From: Pusillimonas sp. MFBS29
Lineage (GTDB): Bacteria > Pseudomonadota > Gammaproteobacteria > Burkholderiales > Burkholderiaceae_B
Direction of reading: 5' to 3'
DNA: 64,000 nucleotides
NCBI RefSeq assembly: GCF_020687695.1
Contig: NZ_JAJEWL010000009.1
Coordinates: forward strand, 62,001 to 126,000
Shown: piece by piece, positions 26,974 to 34,040 of the stretch
Numbering within the stretch: the stretch's first letter is position 1
Layout: each line of letters starts with the position of its first letter
Translations under genes and position numbers: made by a program
The notes under the pieces: generated by a model
What the model saw: only the letters and a program-made list of their open reading frames with translations
Database searches by the model: none
What the model was told of the DNA's origin: nothing

Positions 26974-27809
26974 ACGATTTGCGTCCTGTGTTCAATGAAT
27001 TTGAGCGTGAGCGCAATGATGCCGGTGAGGATCAGGTAGAGCACTGCGACGGCACCCCAGATCTCGACCGAGCGGAAGTTGCCCGCAATGATTTCCTGAC
27101 CCTGGCGCGTAAGCTCGGCAACGCCAATTACGATAAACAGGGATGAGTCTTTAAGACTGATGATGCACTGGTTACCCATGGCCGGTATCATGCGGCGCAA
27201 CGCAACGGGCCCAATGATATAGGCAAGTACCTTGTAGAACGGCAGGCCCATGGCCTCACCGGCCTCTTTCAGGCCTTTGGGAACAGATTGCAAGGCACCG
27301 CGCACGATTTCTGCAATATAGGCACCCGAGTTGATGACCAGGGTGAAAATGGCAGCCAGCACGGCATCTATGCGCCAGCCAAATATCAATGGCAGGGCAA
27401 AATAGATGAACATGACCTGCACCACGATCGGCGTACCACGGATAACCAGAATGTACAGTTGCGCCAGAAACGACAGGGCCACCGGTATATAAGCTGCAAA
27501 ACGTAGCAGCAGCAGCACGGCCACCACTATCTGTATGGCCAGCCAGGCCCAGTCGGGCACGCCCGACAATACGGTTCCGCCCAGCCACGAAGCAAGCTGC
27601 AGCAGTATGTAAAGTGCAATCAGGGAAGCGACGGCGATAGCTGCTGTTTTCCAGGTAACCAGCACCTTGACGTAAGTCGTGATCACGCCCGTCAGAAAAC
27701 CCAGCAAGGTACCGCCGATCAAGCCCAGCAAGGTGATTTTTATCGTCATTTTTGCGCCTTCAAGCAGGCTGGGCATTGCATCCCAAATGACTGACCATTC
27801 AAAAGTCAC
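26970..27809 (-). CDS. Polar amino acid ABC transporter, permease with extra hydrophobic insert
   Basis: The membrane subunit, 279 residues from the GTG at 27809, chosen because an AAAGG match precedes it; the frame is open further upstream. C-terminal sequences are standard for GlnP/His[53 protein letters not shown] (the EAA loop) and [13 protein letters not shown]. Between the first membrane segment and RGTP there are about 70 extra residues with two added hydrophobic segments ([21 protein letters not shown] and [18 protein letters not shown]), making it longer than the usual ~220-residue permease. No second permease gene lies nearby, so it probably homodimerises. Confidence 0.9.
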   Translation of the reverse strand: MTFEWSVIWDAMPSLLEGAKMTIKITLLGLIGGTLLGFLTGVITTYVKVLVTWKTAAIAVASLIALYILLQLASWLGGTVLSGVPDWAWLAIQIVVAVLLLLRFAAYIPVALSFLAQLYILVIRGTPIVVQVMFIYFALPLIFGWRIDAVLAAIFTLVINSGAYIAEIVRGALQSVPKGLKEAGEAMGLPFYKVLAYIIGPVALRRMIPAMGNQCIISLKDSSLFIVIGVAELTRQGQEIIAGNFRSVEIWGAVAVLYLILTGIIALTLKFIEHRTQIV

Positions 27810-27850
27810 GGTAATCGCCTTTAAAAATGGGCGCCGCGCAGCTGCAGCAG

Positions 27851-27873
27851 GCGCCGTTCCGAACAAAAAACGG
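27851..27873 (-). promoter_or_regulatory. Intercistronic inverted repeat between binding-protein and permease genes
   Basis: GCCGTT and AACGGC arms flank a 10-base A-rich loop in the 111-base gap downstream of the binding-protein gene. Next to it lies another GGCGCC repeat pair. There is no T-run after the stem on the minus strand, so a processing or partial-termination role is inference. Confidence 0.3.
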
Positions 27874-27920
27874 CGATCCGGTGCAAGAAACACCTGATCG
27901 CCGTACCAGGTTGGGTCAGA

Positions 27921-28676
27921 TTACTGGACCTTCTGACCGAACCATTTTTCGTAGATGGCATCGTACTTGCCATTGTCTTGCAAGGCTTTGAGCGCCTTGT
28001 TCACAACAGGGACCAGCTCGCTTCCCTTGGGGAAACCAATGCCGTAAAAGTCGCCGCTTTTCAACGAACCCACGACTTTGACGCGGCCTTTACCGCCAGT
28101 CTTGGCAAAATACTGAAGATTGGGTGTGTCGTGTACAACAGCATCCACGCGCCCTGTGGCCAGTTCAAGGAAGGCGTTGTCGATATTGGGGAACAGTTTC
28201 AGCTTGGCCCCGGGAACGTTTTCCTTCAGGTAATCGACCGTTGCAGTGCCTATCTTGACCGCAACCATTTTGCCGTCAAGATCCTGTGCCTTGGTGATGG
28301 CGTTGTTGTCTTTGCTGACCAGCAGCGCCAGGCCGCTTTCGTAGTAGGGGTCGGAGAAATCAATGACCTTCTTGCGGTCGTCGCGTATGGTGATACCTGC
28401 CAGGGCAACATCGACGTTACGGGTTTGCAGGCCAGGGATAATGCCATTGAAATCCATGGGGCGCAGGCTGTACTTCAGGCCGGCTTCCTGGGCAATGGCT
28501 TCCCACAGCTCGATATCGAAGCCCGTATATTTGCCATCTTGCTTGAACTCAAAAGGGACAAAGGCGGTATCGGTTGCAACCAGCAATTCTTTGTCTTGTG
28601 CCATTGCGCTGCCAGCGGGCAAGGCCAGTGCCAGGGCCAGGCCGGCCAAACCTGCCAGCATTTTATTTTTGATCAT
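27921..28676 (-). CDS. Polar amino acid ABC transporter, periplasmic binding protein (GlnH-like)
   Basis: The 251-residue precursor has a signal peptide ending AGSAMAQ (about residue 26) and a family 3 solute-binding domain: [67 protein letters not shown] and [13 protein letters not shown]. The resemblance to E. coli GlnH is close, so glutamine is the best guess for the ligand. It is the first gene of the transporter; 111 bases with inverted repeats separate it from the permease, which often keeps the binding protein in excess. Confidence 0.92.
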   Translation of the reverse strand: MIKNKMLAGLAGLALALALPAGSAMAQDKELLVATDTAFVPFEFKQDGKYTGFDIELWEAIAQEAGLKYSLRPMDFNGIIPGLQTRNVDVALAGITIRDDRKKVIDFSDPYYESGLALLVSKDNNAITKAQDLDGKMVAVKIGTATVDYLKENVPGAKLKLFPNIDNAFLELATGRVDAVVHDTPNLQYFAKTGGKGRVKVVGSLKSGDFYGIGFPKGSELVPVVNKALKALQDNGKYDAIYEKWFGQKVQ

Positions 28677-28769
28677 ATATTGACTCCTTGTAATGGACGA
28701 CGGGTGCCCTGCAATGGGGCTATGACGCGCTCTGTTGCTTATGACAACAGACGTTACAGCGTATGGTAA

Positions 28770-28797
28770 CCGAAAAAAAGCGGCTTTAAGCCGCTTT
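28770..28797 (-). terminator. Intrinsic terminator of the metNIQ operon
   Basis: AAAGCGGCTT (28777-28786) and AAGCCGCTTT (28788-28797) form a near-perfect stem; read on the minus strand it is followed by a run of seven T. It lies 23 bases beyond the metQ stop and also insulates the binding-protein gene that follows. Confidence 0.85.
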
Positions 28798-28820
28798 GCA
28801 TGGGTCAGGTTTGATGCCGG

Positions 28821-29606
28821 TCAGAAGGCCGGAACGATGGCACCCTTGTATTTTTCTTCGATGAACTTGCGTGTCTCGTCACTGTTCAGAGCCTGCACCA
28901 GCTTCTTGACTGCCGCGTCATCCTTCCTGGCCTGGGTGGTGACAACGATGTTCGCATAGGGTGAGTCTGCCCCTTCGATGAACAGGGCGTCCTTGACCGG
29001 GTTCAAGCCGGCTTCCAGCGCATAGTTGGTATTGATCAGGGCAAGGTCAACATCAGGCAGGACACGCGGCAGCGTTGCAGCCTCGAGCTCACGGAATTTG
29101 AGCTTCTTGGGATTCTCAACAACATCACGCGAGGTCGCCAGGATATTCGCCGGATCCTTCAGTTTGATCAGACCTTGTTTCTGCAGCAGCAACAATGCAC
29201 GGGCACCGTTGGACGGATCGTTAGGCAGAGCAATCTGCGCCCCCTCTTTCAGGTCTGCAACGTTCTTGATCTTGTCGGAGTACGCGCCAAAAGGCTCTAC
29301 ATGGACCAGGCCGACGGTGACCAGGTCTGTTTTACGCTCTTTGTTGAAGGAGTCCAGATAAGGCTGGTGCTGAAAGAAATTCACATCGATCTGACCATCA
29401 GCCACCTGCTGGTTGGGCTGCACATAATCGGTAAACACCTTGATATCCAGCTCGACACCCTCTTTGGCCAGGACTGGCTTGACCAGCTCCAGCAATTCGG
29501 CGTGCGGCACCGGCGTTGCAGCAACACTAAGCGTTTCCGCATGCAAGGCAGCACTGCCCAGCAGCGCAAAACCAGCAGCGACGGAGACGATTTTCTTCAA
29601 AAACAT
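28821..29606 (-). CDS. metQ: D-methionine ABC transporter, substrate-binding protein, non-lipoprotein form
   Basis: The 261-residue NlpA/MetQ-family protein binds methionine in the periplasm. Family marks are VAATPVPHAELLELVKPVLAKEGVELDIKVFTDYVQPN, DVNFFQHQPYLD, ALPNDPSNGARALLLLQKQGLI and ALINTNYALEAGLNPVKDALF. The signal peptide ends GSAALHAE and the whole sequence has no cysteine, so it cannot be a lipoprotein like E. coli MetQ; it is presumably a soluble periplasmic protein. It is the last gene of metN-metI-metQ, 19 bases after metI. Confidence 0.93.
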   Translation of the reverse strand: MFLKKIVSVAAGFALLGSAALHAETLSVAATPVPHAELLELVKPVLAKEGVELDIKVFTDYVQPNQQVADGQIDVNFFQHQPYLDSFNKERKTDLVTVGLVHVEPFGAYSDKIKNVADLKEGAQIALPNDPSNGARALLLLQKQGLIKLKDPANILATSRDVVENPKKLKFRELEAATLPRVLPDVDLALINTNYALEAGLNPVKDALFIEGADSPYANIVVTTQARKDDAAVKKLVQALNSDETRKFIEEKYKGAIVPAF

Positions 29607-29625
29607 GCTTAACTCCTTGAAAATA

Positions 29626-30285
29626 TTATTTCCGGTTCAACCTGGCCACCAGGCGATCACCAAAAACCTGCAATAACTGAACCATTACAACAAGTATGAC
29701 GACCGTCACGATCATGACGTCAGTCTGATAGCGCTGATAGCCAAAGCGCAAAGCCAGGTCACCCAGGCCCCCTCCGCCGATAACGCCCGACATGGCCGAG
29801 TATCCGACCAGCGCGATGGCCGTCACGATTACTGCAGCCACAATACCGGTGGTGGCTTCGGGCACGAGCGCCCACAATACGGTCTGCCTTGAGTTTGCAC
29901 CCATGGCGCGGCACGCTTCAGAGACGCCAGGATCCAGCTCACGCAATACATTCTCGACCAGCCGTGCGAAAAAAGGTGCAGCACTGGCGACCAGGGGCGG
30001 CACCGCCCCTTCCACGCCCAGTGAGGTACCCGCCAGAATACGTGTCATGGGAATCATCACGATCAACAGAATCAGAAAAGGCACCGACCGCAACACATTC
30101 ACGACAAACGACAAGACCTGATAAACGGGACGGTTGTCCAGCATCTGGTTCTTGCTGGTCAGGAACAGCACTATGCCCAGCGGCAGGCCTATCAGAATCG
30201 TAAACAGCAACGAGAAACCGGTCATGAGCAGGGTGTCGATGGTCGCTTCACCTATCAGGGCCCAGTCCATATTGGCAAATATCAT
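29626..30285 (-). CDS. metI: D-methionine ABC transporter, permease
   Basis: A 219-residue inner-membrane permease with about five to six hydrophobic segments. The sequence PLGIVLFLTSKNQMLDNR, RSVPFLILLIVMIPMTRILAGTSLG and the EAA loop SEACRAMGANSRQTVLWALVPEA are MetI hallmarks, as is the end GGGGLGDLALRFGYQRYQTDVM. The start ATG (30285) overlaps the metN stop (ATGA); six upstream in-frame codons are not needed. Confidence 0.94.
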   Translation of the reverse strand: MIFANMDWALIGEATIDTLLMTGFSLLFTILIGLPLGIVLFLTSKNQMLDNRPVYQVLSFVVNVLRSVPFLILLIVMIPMTRILAGTSLGVEGAVPPLVASAAPFFARLVENVLRELDPGVSEACRAMGANSRQTVLWALVPEATTGIVAAVIVTAIALVGYSAMSGVIGGGGLGDLALRFGYQRYQTDVMIVTVVILVVMVQLLQVFGDRLVARLNRK

Positions 30286-31292
30286 GGCTTGAGCTCCTCG
30301 CATTGCACCCCCTGCGCGGCAAACAGACCGGCGAGCCGGTCTTGCGCCTGGGCATCGCCCTGTATCGACAGCACCAGCTGGCCGTAGGGGGTATCTTTGA
30401 TGCGGCTGACCGAGCCCTGCAGAATGCTCAGATCAAGATTGAGTTCGCGGCTGGCGCGACTGAGCATGGGTTGTAAGGTCGCGTCACCACGAAAACTCAG
30501 CCTGACCAGCCGGCCTGAAATGCCTTGTGCCATCTCGCGCCAGCCTTCGGCGTCCATGCCGCTCTCGGACAACAGCGCCTGCGTGACCGCATGCTGCGGA
30601 TGCAGAAAGACATCGAGAACTTCACCGCACTCGACAATGCGCCCGGCATCGATAACCGCCACACGGTCGCATACGGTACGGATGACATCCATGCCATGCG
30701 TAATCAGCACGATGGTCAGGCCCAGACGTTTGTTGATATCGAGCAGCAACCGCAAGATGGACTGAGTGGTTTCAGGGTCCAGAGCCGAGGTCGCCTCGTC
30801 GCACAGCAACAGCTCGGGACGGCTGGCAAGCGCCCTGGCAATCCCCACCCGCTGCTGCTGCCCGCCCGACAATTGCCTCGGATATTTTCGGGCATGTTCA
30901 GTCAGCCCCACCAGAGCAAGCACTTCGTGCGCCCGTTCGATTTGCTGCTTCCGGCTCATGCCGGAAAGTCGTAGCGGAAAGCAGACGTTGTCCATGACAG
31001 TGCGTGAGCGCAGCAAATTGAAATGCTGAAACACCATACCCACGCCCTGCCGGAACTGTCGCAGTTGCGCCTCGCTCAGTGCGGTGATGTTTTGTTCGCG
31101 TACCCAGACCTGGCCCTGCGTAGGGCGTTCAAGCAAATTGAGCATCCGTATCAGGGTGCTTTTGCCCGCCCCCGAACGCCCGATGATGCCGAACACCTCG
31201 CCCTGCCTGACATGCAGGTCGATACCATCCAGGGCGTGCATGACACGACCAGGTGATTCATAGGTTTTACGGATATTTTCTAGGCGGATCAA
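30282..31292 (-). CDS. metN: D-methionine ABC transporter, ATP-binding protein
   Basis: The 336-residue ATPase has Walker A GRSGAGKST, the signature [15 protein letters not shown], Walker B LLLCDEATSALDPET and the switch THGMDV. After about residue 250 it carries the C-terminal NIL (ACT-like) domain that in E. coli MetN binds methionine and inhibits transport. The only start that gives the standard IRLENIRKTYE N-terminus is a TTG (31290-31292), and no clear Shine-Dalgarno precedes it. I did not recognise a SAM riboswitch or MetJ-type box array in the 405 bases upstream. Confidence 0.93.
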   Translation of the reverse strand: MIRLENIRKTYESPGRVMHALDGIDLHVRQGEVFGIIGRSGAGKSTLIRMLNLLERPTQGQVWVREQNITALSEAQLRQFRQGVGMVFQHFNLLRSRTVMDNVCFPLRLSGMSRKQQIERAHEVLALVGLTEHARKYPRQLSGGQQQRVGIARALASRPELLLCDEATSALDPETTQSILRLLLDINKRLGLTIVLITHGMDVIRTVCDRVAVIDAGRIVECGEVLDVFLHPQHAVTQALLSESGMDAEGWREMAQGISGRLVRLSFRGDATLQPMLSRASRELNLDLSILQGSVSRIKDTPYGQLVLSIQGDAQAQDRLAGLFAAQGVQCEELKP

Positions 31293-31450
31293 AATACAAA
31301 CTTAGGCGTAACAGGGTGATGTCGAGTGCGCTTTTGGCGATGCAGGCTTTTGGCCAAACGTGTAATTTAACATGACCAAAAGAAATTATTAAGCGCAGCC
31401 TAATACCGTTTGGGCATATTGAACATACTTAAAATAATGAAGCGAGCGCG

Positions 31451-31484
31451 CAAAAGAAAAGGCAGCTTTATTAAAAAAGCTGCC
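31451..31484 (-). terminator. Orphan minus-strand terminator, possibly the original tRNA-Lys terminator
   Basis: GGCAGCTT (31461-31468) and AAGCTGCC (31477-31484) form a stem that on the minus strand is followed by TTTTCTTTT. No gene ends here on that strand. Its position fits the terminator that followed tRNA-Lys before the element separated them. Confidence 0.7.
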
Positions 31485-31585
31485 CGAACTTTCAAACCAG
31501 CTGAATGATGACTGCGTTCAGCCTTGATGGCATTGCCACGAGAGGCGTTGCGGCGCAGGGGATTTTCATAGGCTTTTGTAGCCTC

Positions 31586-31627
31586 AAAAAGGAGGCGCCC
31601 CGTGACTCGAATGAATCAGCGGGGCGC
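31586..31627 (-). terminator. Minus-strand terminator-like hairpin at the left end of the element
   Basis: GCGCCCCG (31595-31602) pairs with CGGGGCGC (31620-31627) across a 17-base loop that can extend the stem by a TGA/TCA pairing. On the minus strand five T follow at 31590-31586. It could end leftward transcription from the antiterminator-like gene. Confidence 0.5.
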
Positions 31628-31697
31628 GAGGGGCTGGGTGTAACAGCCTAGGAGGAGACAACTGGTATAAAAGTGCTTTACGCTCAGAATCTATCGT

Positions 31698-32069
31698 ATG
31701 ACCCGAATCAACTGCGTTCCTGTAGAAGAACTCAGCGGCCCTCATCTCGTTGCTGAATACCGGGAGTTGCCGCGTGTATTTGCACTGGCGCAGAAGGCTG
31801 CGCTGCGTGGCAGCTTTACTCAACCGCAGGCGTATACACTCGGAAAGGGCCACGTCCTTTTCTTCTACACTCGTCTGGGCTACCTCGCCAAGCGTCATTT
31901 GGCGTTGATCGAGGAAATGAAGCGACGCGGCTACAAACCGACCTTTACCGGGGTGAAGCCAGAGGACTTTCCTGATCTGCCAGACTCTTATTGGAACGAT
32001 TGGGAGCCGACGGGCGACGCGATACAGCTGAACCGAAGACGAATCGAAGAACGAAACGGAAATAAATAA
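31698..32069 (+). CDS. Pyrimidine-dimer DNA glycosylase/AP lyase (T4 endonuclease V family)
   Basis: The 123-residue protein matches T4 DenV closely at the start: MTRIN ... VAEYRELPRVFA. Residues known to be essential in the T4 enzyme are all in register: T2 (its amino group is the nucleophile after Met removal), R3, R22, E23 and R26. LGKGHVLFFYTRLGYLAKR follows, as in T4. The enzyme nicks DNA at UV-induced cyclobutane dimers. It is somewhat shorter than T4 DenV (138); the aromatic C-terminal tail is missing and replaced by a basic end. No good ribosome-binding site precedes the ATG, but only this start leaves Thr at position 2. It is the leftmost element gene. Confidence 0.92.
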   Translation: MTRINCVPVEELSGPHLVAEYRELPRVFALAQKAALRGSFTQPQAYTLGKGHVLFFYTRLGYLAKRHLALIEEMKRRGYKPTFTGVKPEDFPDLPDSYWNDWEPTGDAIQLNRRRIEERNGNK

Positions 32070-32167
32070 GCCCCACCGATTGGCAGGGCTTACGATTCTT
32101 CAGGGCGCAAGACGCCCCGACATGAGTATTATCGCTGTGAATTCATCCACTGTCAATGCGCACAGTA

Positions 32168-32665
32168 TCATTTCACCAATCCTTTTCTCTTCAATTTTGG
32201 CCACAGGGCCATCTTTGCCTCTTGATACGCTCGATGCTGATCTTCGATTCGCGGGTTACGGTGCACCGCCTGCCGCGTCGTCCTGTTGCGCATATGCACA
32301 CTAATGGCCGCGCGCTGCATGACCGGCAACTCGTCTACACACGCCTCAACTGCTTCAGCTGTGATGCGCTCCAATAGCTCGTCCCTGTCTGAGCCGGTAG
32401 CGTGGGTATCACCCTTCTCCGGCTCGTGCCCCTTGCATGACACGGAAACCCTTGGCGCCCCCAATGCCGGCAGATAGGCCCGCTCGTACCGGTACCAGGT
32501 CTCAAGCAGCTCTTCGATCTGTAAAGATTCATCCTGCGTCATTGGCTTTCCTTCAAATAATGCCTCAATGCCTTCCCTCTCCCTTTCCTGCTTGCCCTGC
32601 TTTGATCTGGCGTGCTGGCGCTGCTGCTGCTCCTGCTTGCGCATCAGGACGCGCTCAGGGTCCAT
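32168..32665 (-). CDS. Phage antitermination protein Q-like (putative)
   Basis: A 165-residue charged protein (from the ATG at 32665; a GTG at 32707 would add 14 residues). The first 40 residues are rich in K, R, Q and E. The core reads LLETWYRYERAYLPALGAPRVS, then DELLERITAEAVEACVDELPVMQRAAISVHMRNRT, then RQAVHRNPRI. This order, a WYR/W-rich helix, a small LGxP loop, an AVD-type helix and a basic helix-turn-helix-like end, is what phage late-gene antiterminators of the Q/DUF1133 kind show. It runs opposite to its neighbours, as such a gene might in a rearranged remnant. The call is by pattern only. Confidence 0.5.
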   Translation of the reverse strand: MDPERVLMRKQEQQQRQHARSKQGKQEREREGIEALFEGKPMTQDESLQIEELLETWYRYERAYLPALGAPRVSVSCKGHEPEKGDTHATGSDRDELLERITAEAVEACVDELPVMQRAAISVHMRNRTTRQAVHRNPRIEDQHRAYQEAKMALWPKLKRKGLVK

Positions 32666-32715
32666 TCGTTCCCAGCGCTCAGACCAGCTCACATGCGCCA
32701 ATACCACGCCAGATA

Positions 32716-33021
32716 CGCCGCGTAGGTGAAAGTGAACATTTCAACGATAGCGGGCTTCGGATAGTTGACGATGAGGCGGAGACTCTTGAGGGCAACTGGA
32801 TCGATAGCGGCGACGAACCGGATGGATACATCCGCACAGGCTACATCTAAGAATGGGAGCACTACGCAACCTTCATCACCATGGAATCGGCGCAAGAGTT
32901 CGCCGATGCCAAAGGCGAAGGTTTCCGCGTTTATGTCGATAGCGGCTGCAGAAACCACGAATGGAAGGCACTGCGGGCATTCCTGCTCGATATCGCCCGC
33001 CGCCGCATTGAGGGGGAGTGA
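32716..33021 (+). pseudogene. Decayed phage ORF with in-frame stop
   Basis: One frame reads VGESEHFNDSGLRIVDDEAE ... DGYIRTGYI, stops at TAA 32848-32850, then continues in the same frame EWEHYATFITMESAQEFADAKGE ... FLLDIARRRIEGE to TGA 33019-33021. There is no ATG, GTG or TTG at a sensible place for the first part, so the 5' end is also missing. The second part could still be made as a 46-residue protein from the ATG at 32881. Its TGA shares a base with the next ATG, as if it was once the head of the small-gene series. I do not recognise the protein. The 5' loss lies where the opposite-strand gene begins. Confidence 0.45.
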
Positions 33022-33200
33022 TGAAAACCTGCCCTAACTGTGGCTCGGACAACCTGCTTGTCTACGAGCGAACAGCATATGACGTAAACACAGGCCATTT
33101 CTACTGCCACTCAAGCAAGACCCACGACGACGATGCTGAATGTCATTGCATGGGCTGTGACTGGGAAGGCAAGCGCAGGGACTTAAAGGAAGAACAATGA
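33021..33200 (+). CDS. Small zinc-ribbon phage protein, Lar-like
   Basis: A 59-residue protein beginning MKTCPNCGSDNLLVYERTAY with a later Cys cluster ECHCMGCDWEG. The CxxC ... CxxC spacing and small size resemble Lar-type restriction alleviation proteins and other phage zinc ribbons. The start (ATG 33021, after GGGGGAG) overlaps the previous frame by one base and its stop overlaps the next gene (ATGA). The zinc-ribbon fold is well supported; the Lar role is only a resemblance. Confidence 0.65.
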   Translation: MKTCPNCGSDNLLVYERTAYDVNTGHFYCHSSKTHDDDAECHCMGCDWEGKRRDLKEEQ

Positions 33201-33808
33201 CCCAACAAGACAAAGACCAACGCGCCGCGTTTGAGGCGTGGTGGGAAACCAAAGATCGTTCGCCATCCCTAAAAGAAGGATGCTATTCAGTTTGGCAATC
33301 CGCCATCGCCCATGTCCGCCAGCAGCGCTACAAGCCAGCATTAAATCAAGACTGGATGTTTGACACACCCTCACAACCTGCCGAGTCGCCAGCCAAGCAA
33401 TCCTTGACGGTTGACGAGCCTACTGACGCCCAAAATATTGCTCACGCCGAAAGCTGTACAGACGATGACTGCGAGCGGTGCGAGGCAATGCTGGAATTTT
33501 ATATGGCCTGCGACGGCTGCGGTCGGGTGGGAAATAAAAATGCAGATGGCTGGGTAAAGAAAGCCGACCAGTATTTTTGCCTTAAATGCGCAGAGCCGGT
33601 GAAGGGGCCGAGTGCCATGACGCCAGAACGTGCCAGTATGTTCTTGTGCCGTTTCAAGCTCGAAGAAAAAATGCTTGGCCCAAATGAGCAGGCAGCACTT
33701 GATTATGCCCTGCAAGCAATTGTCGGCATCGCGGAGCAGCAAGCACAGCAGGACGCGCCGACGCCCGAGGAAGACGAGGCCTGGAGCGAACTGGAGAAAC
33801 GGCAATGA
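33197..33808 (+). CDS. Phage hypothetical protein with Cys-pair zinc-binding region
   Basis: A 203-residue protein. The N-terminus RAAFEAWWETKDRS ... GCYSVWQSAIAH is a motif common at the start of small uncharacterised proteobacterial phage proteins. The middle has DDCERCEAM, then ACDGCG ... YFCLKCAEP, two CxxC pairs suggesting one bound zinc. The C-terminal third is helical and acidic (EEDEAWSELEKRQ). It overlaps its neighbours on both sides by four bases. No function can be given. Confidence 0.65.
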   Translation: MTQQDKDQRAAFEAWWETKDRSPSLKEGCYSVWQSAIAHVRQQRYKPALNQDWMFDTPSQPAESPAKQSLTVDEPTDAQNIAHAESCTDDDCERCEAMLEFYMACDGCGRVGNKNADGWVKKADQYFCLKCAEPVKGPSAMTPERASMFLCRFKLEEKMLGPNEQAALDYALQAIVGIAEQQAQQDAPTPEEDEAWSELEKRQ

Positions 33809-33957
33809 CCACCCAAAATATTATTATTACCCCCCTATGCCCGCTCGTGACTAGCGAGAGTCTGGGGTTCGAACTCCCCTTGCCTGGGGATAACTCCCAG
33901 GGGCCCCCGGTTTTCGCTGGCGGGCTGTGGATAACTATGGAGGATGGCCATGACTGA
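33805..33957 (+). CDS. Possible 50-residue protein continuing the overlapping gene series
   Basis: An ATG at 33805 overlaps the stop of the 203-residue gene (ATGA), repeating the junction used at 33197. The frame MTTQNIIITPLCPLVTSESL ... GGLWITMEDGHD runs to TGA 33955-33957. The encoding DNA also folds into three hairpins (33843-33901), so the segment may be RNA rather than, or as well as, protein-coding. No homology is recognised. Confidence 0.3.
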   Translation: MTTQNIIITPLCPLVTSESLGFELPLPGDNSQGPPVFAGGLWITMEDGHD

Positions 33958-34002
33958 GCGCATAGCCGAGGTGCTGGCCGTAACAGCCAGGTGGTTGAAT
34001 CT

Positions 34003-34025
34003 ACCCGCCCCCGTGGCGGGTTTTT
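34003..34025 (+). terminator. Intrinsic terminator ahead of the HTH-integrase pair
   Basis: ACCCGCC (34003-34009) and GGCGGGT (34015-34021) with a 5-base loop are followed by TTTTT. It separates the small-gene series from the HTH gene, which starts only 15 bases later, so the HTH-integrase pair would need read-through, antitermination, or a promoter upstream of the hairpin. Confidence 0.8.
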
Positions 34026-34040
34026 GATGGGAGATAGAGA

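Larger units (their letters stand above)
31293..31697. other. 405-base gene-free junction between metN and the integrated element
   Basis: No convincing coding frame is present on either strand. The metN-proximal part (31293-31450) is AT-rich and must hold the metN promoter. Two minus-strand terminator-like hairpins follow (31451-31484 and 31586-31627), plus smaller repeats: GCTGAA/TTCAGC (about 31501-31523) and AGGCT/AGCCT (31570-31584). The left boundary of the element most likely lies between 31485 and 31690. A TATAAA at 31666-31671 may be part of the promoter of the downstream glycosylase gene. Confidence 0.6.

Noticed and set aside
31303-31330. Candidate left attachment repeat (GTCGAGTGCGC resembles GTCGTGCGC of the tRNA end)
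   Set aside because: The match is short, needs a one-base gap and does not extend; it is expected by chance in GC-rich DNA.
31293-31450. SAM riboswitch or MetJ-box array upstream of metN
   Set aside because: No riboswitch core or repeated AGACGTCT-like boxes were recognised by eye; a covariance search would be needed to exclude it.
31584-31898. Minus-strand ORF of 104 codons opposite the glycosylase gene
   Set aside because: It is a shadow of a clearly homologous gene on the plus strand and crosses a terminator hairpin.
32437-32715. Plus-strand open frame upstream of the decayed ORF
   Set aside because: It is the antisense of the antiterminator-like gene, with Ala/Pro/Ser-rich composition typical of shadow frames; only the part after about 32716 looks coding.
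33799-33885. Possible tRNA gene (GGGGTTCGAACTCCCC looks like a T-arm)
   Set aside because: The pair closing the loop is G-T, the supposed anticodon loop has G where U33 must be, there is no D-arm and no CCA or normal acceptor stem. Kept only as a hairpin-rich segment.
33950-34027. 25-residue ORF (MTERIAEVLAVTARWLNLPA...) after an AGGA
   Set aside because: It is too short to judge, its end is made of the terminator stem and T-run, and no family resemblance is seen.
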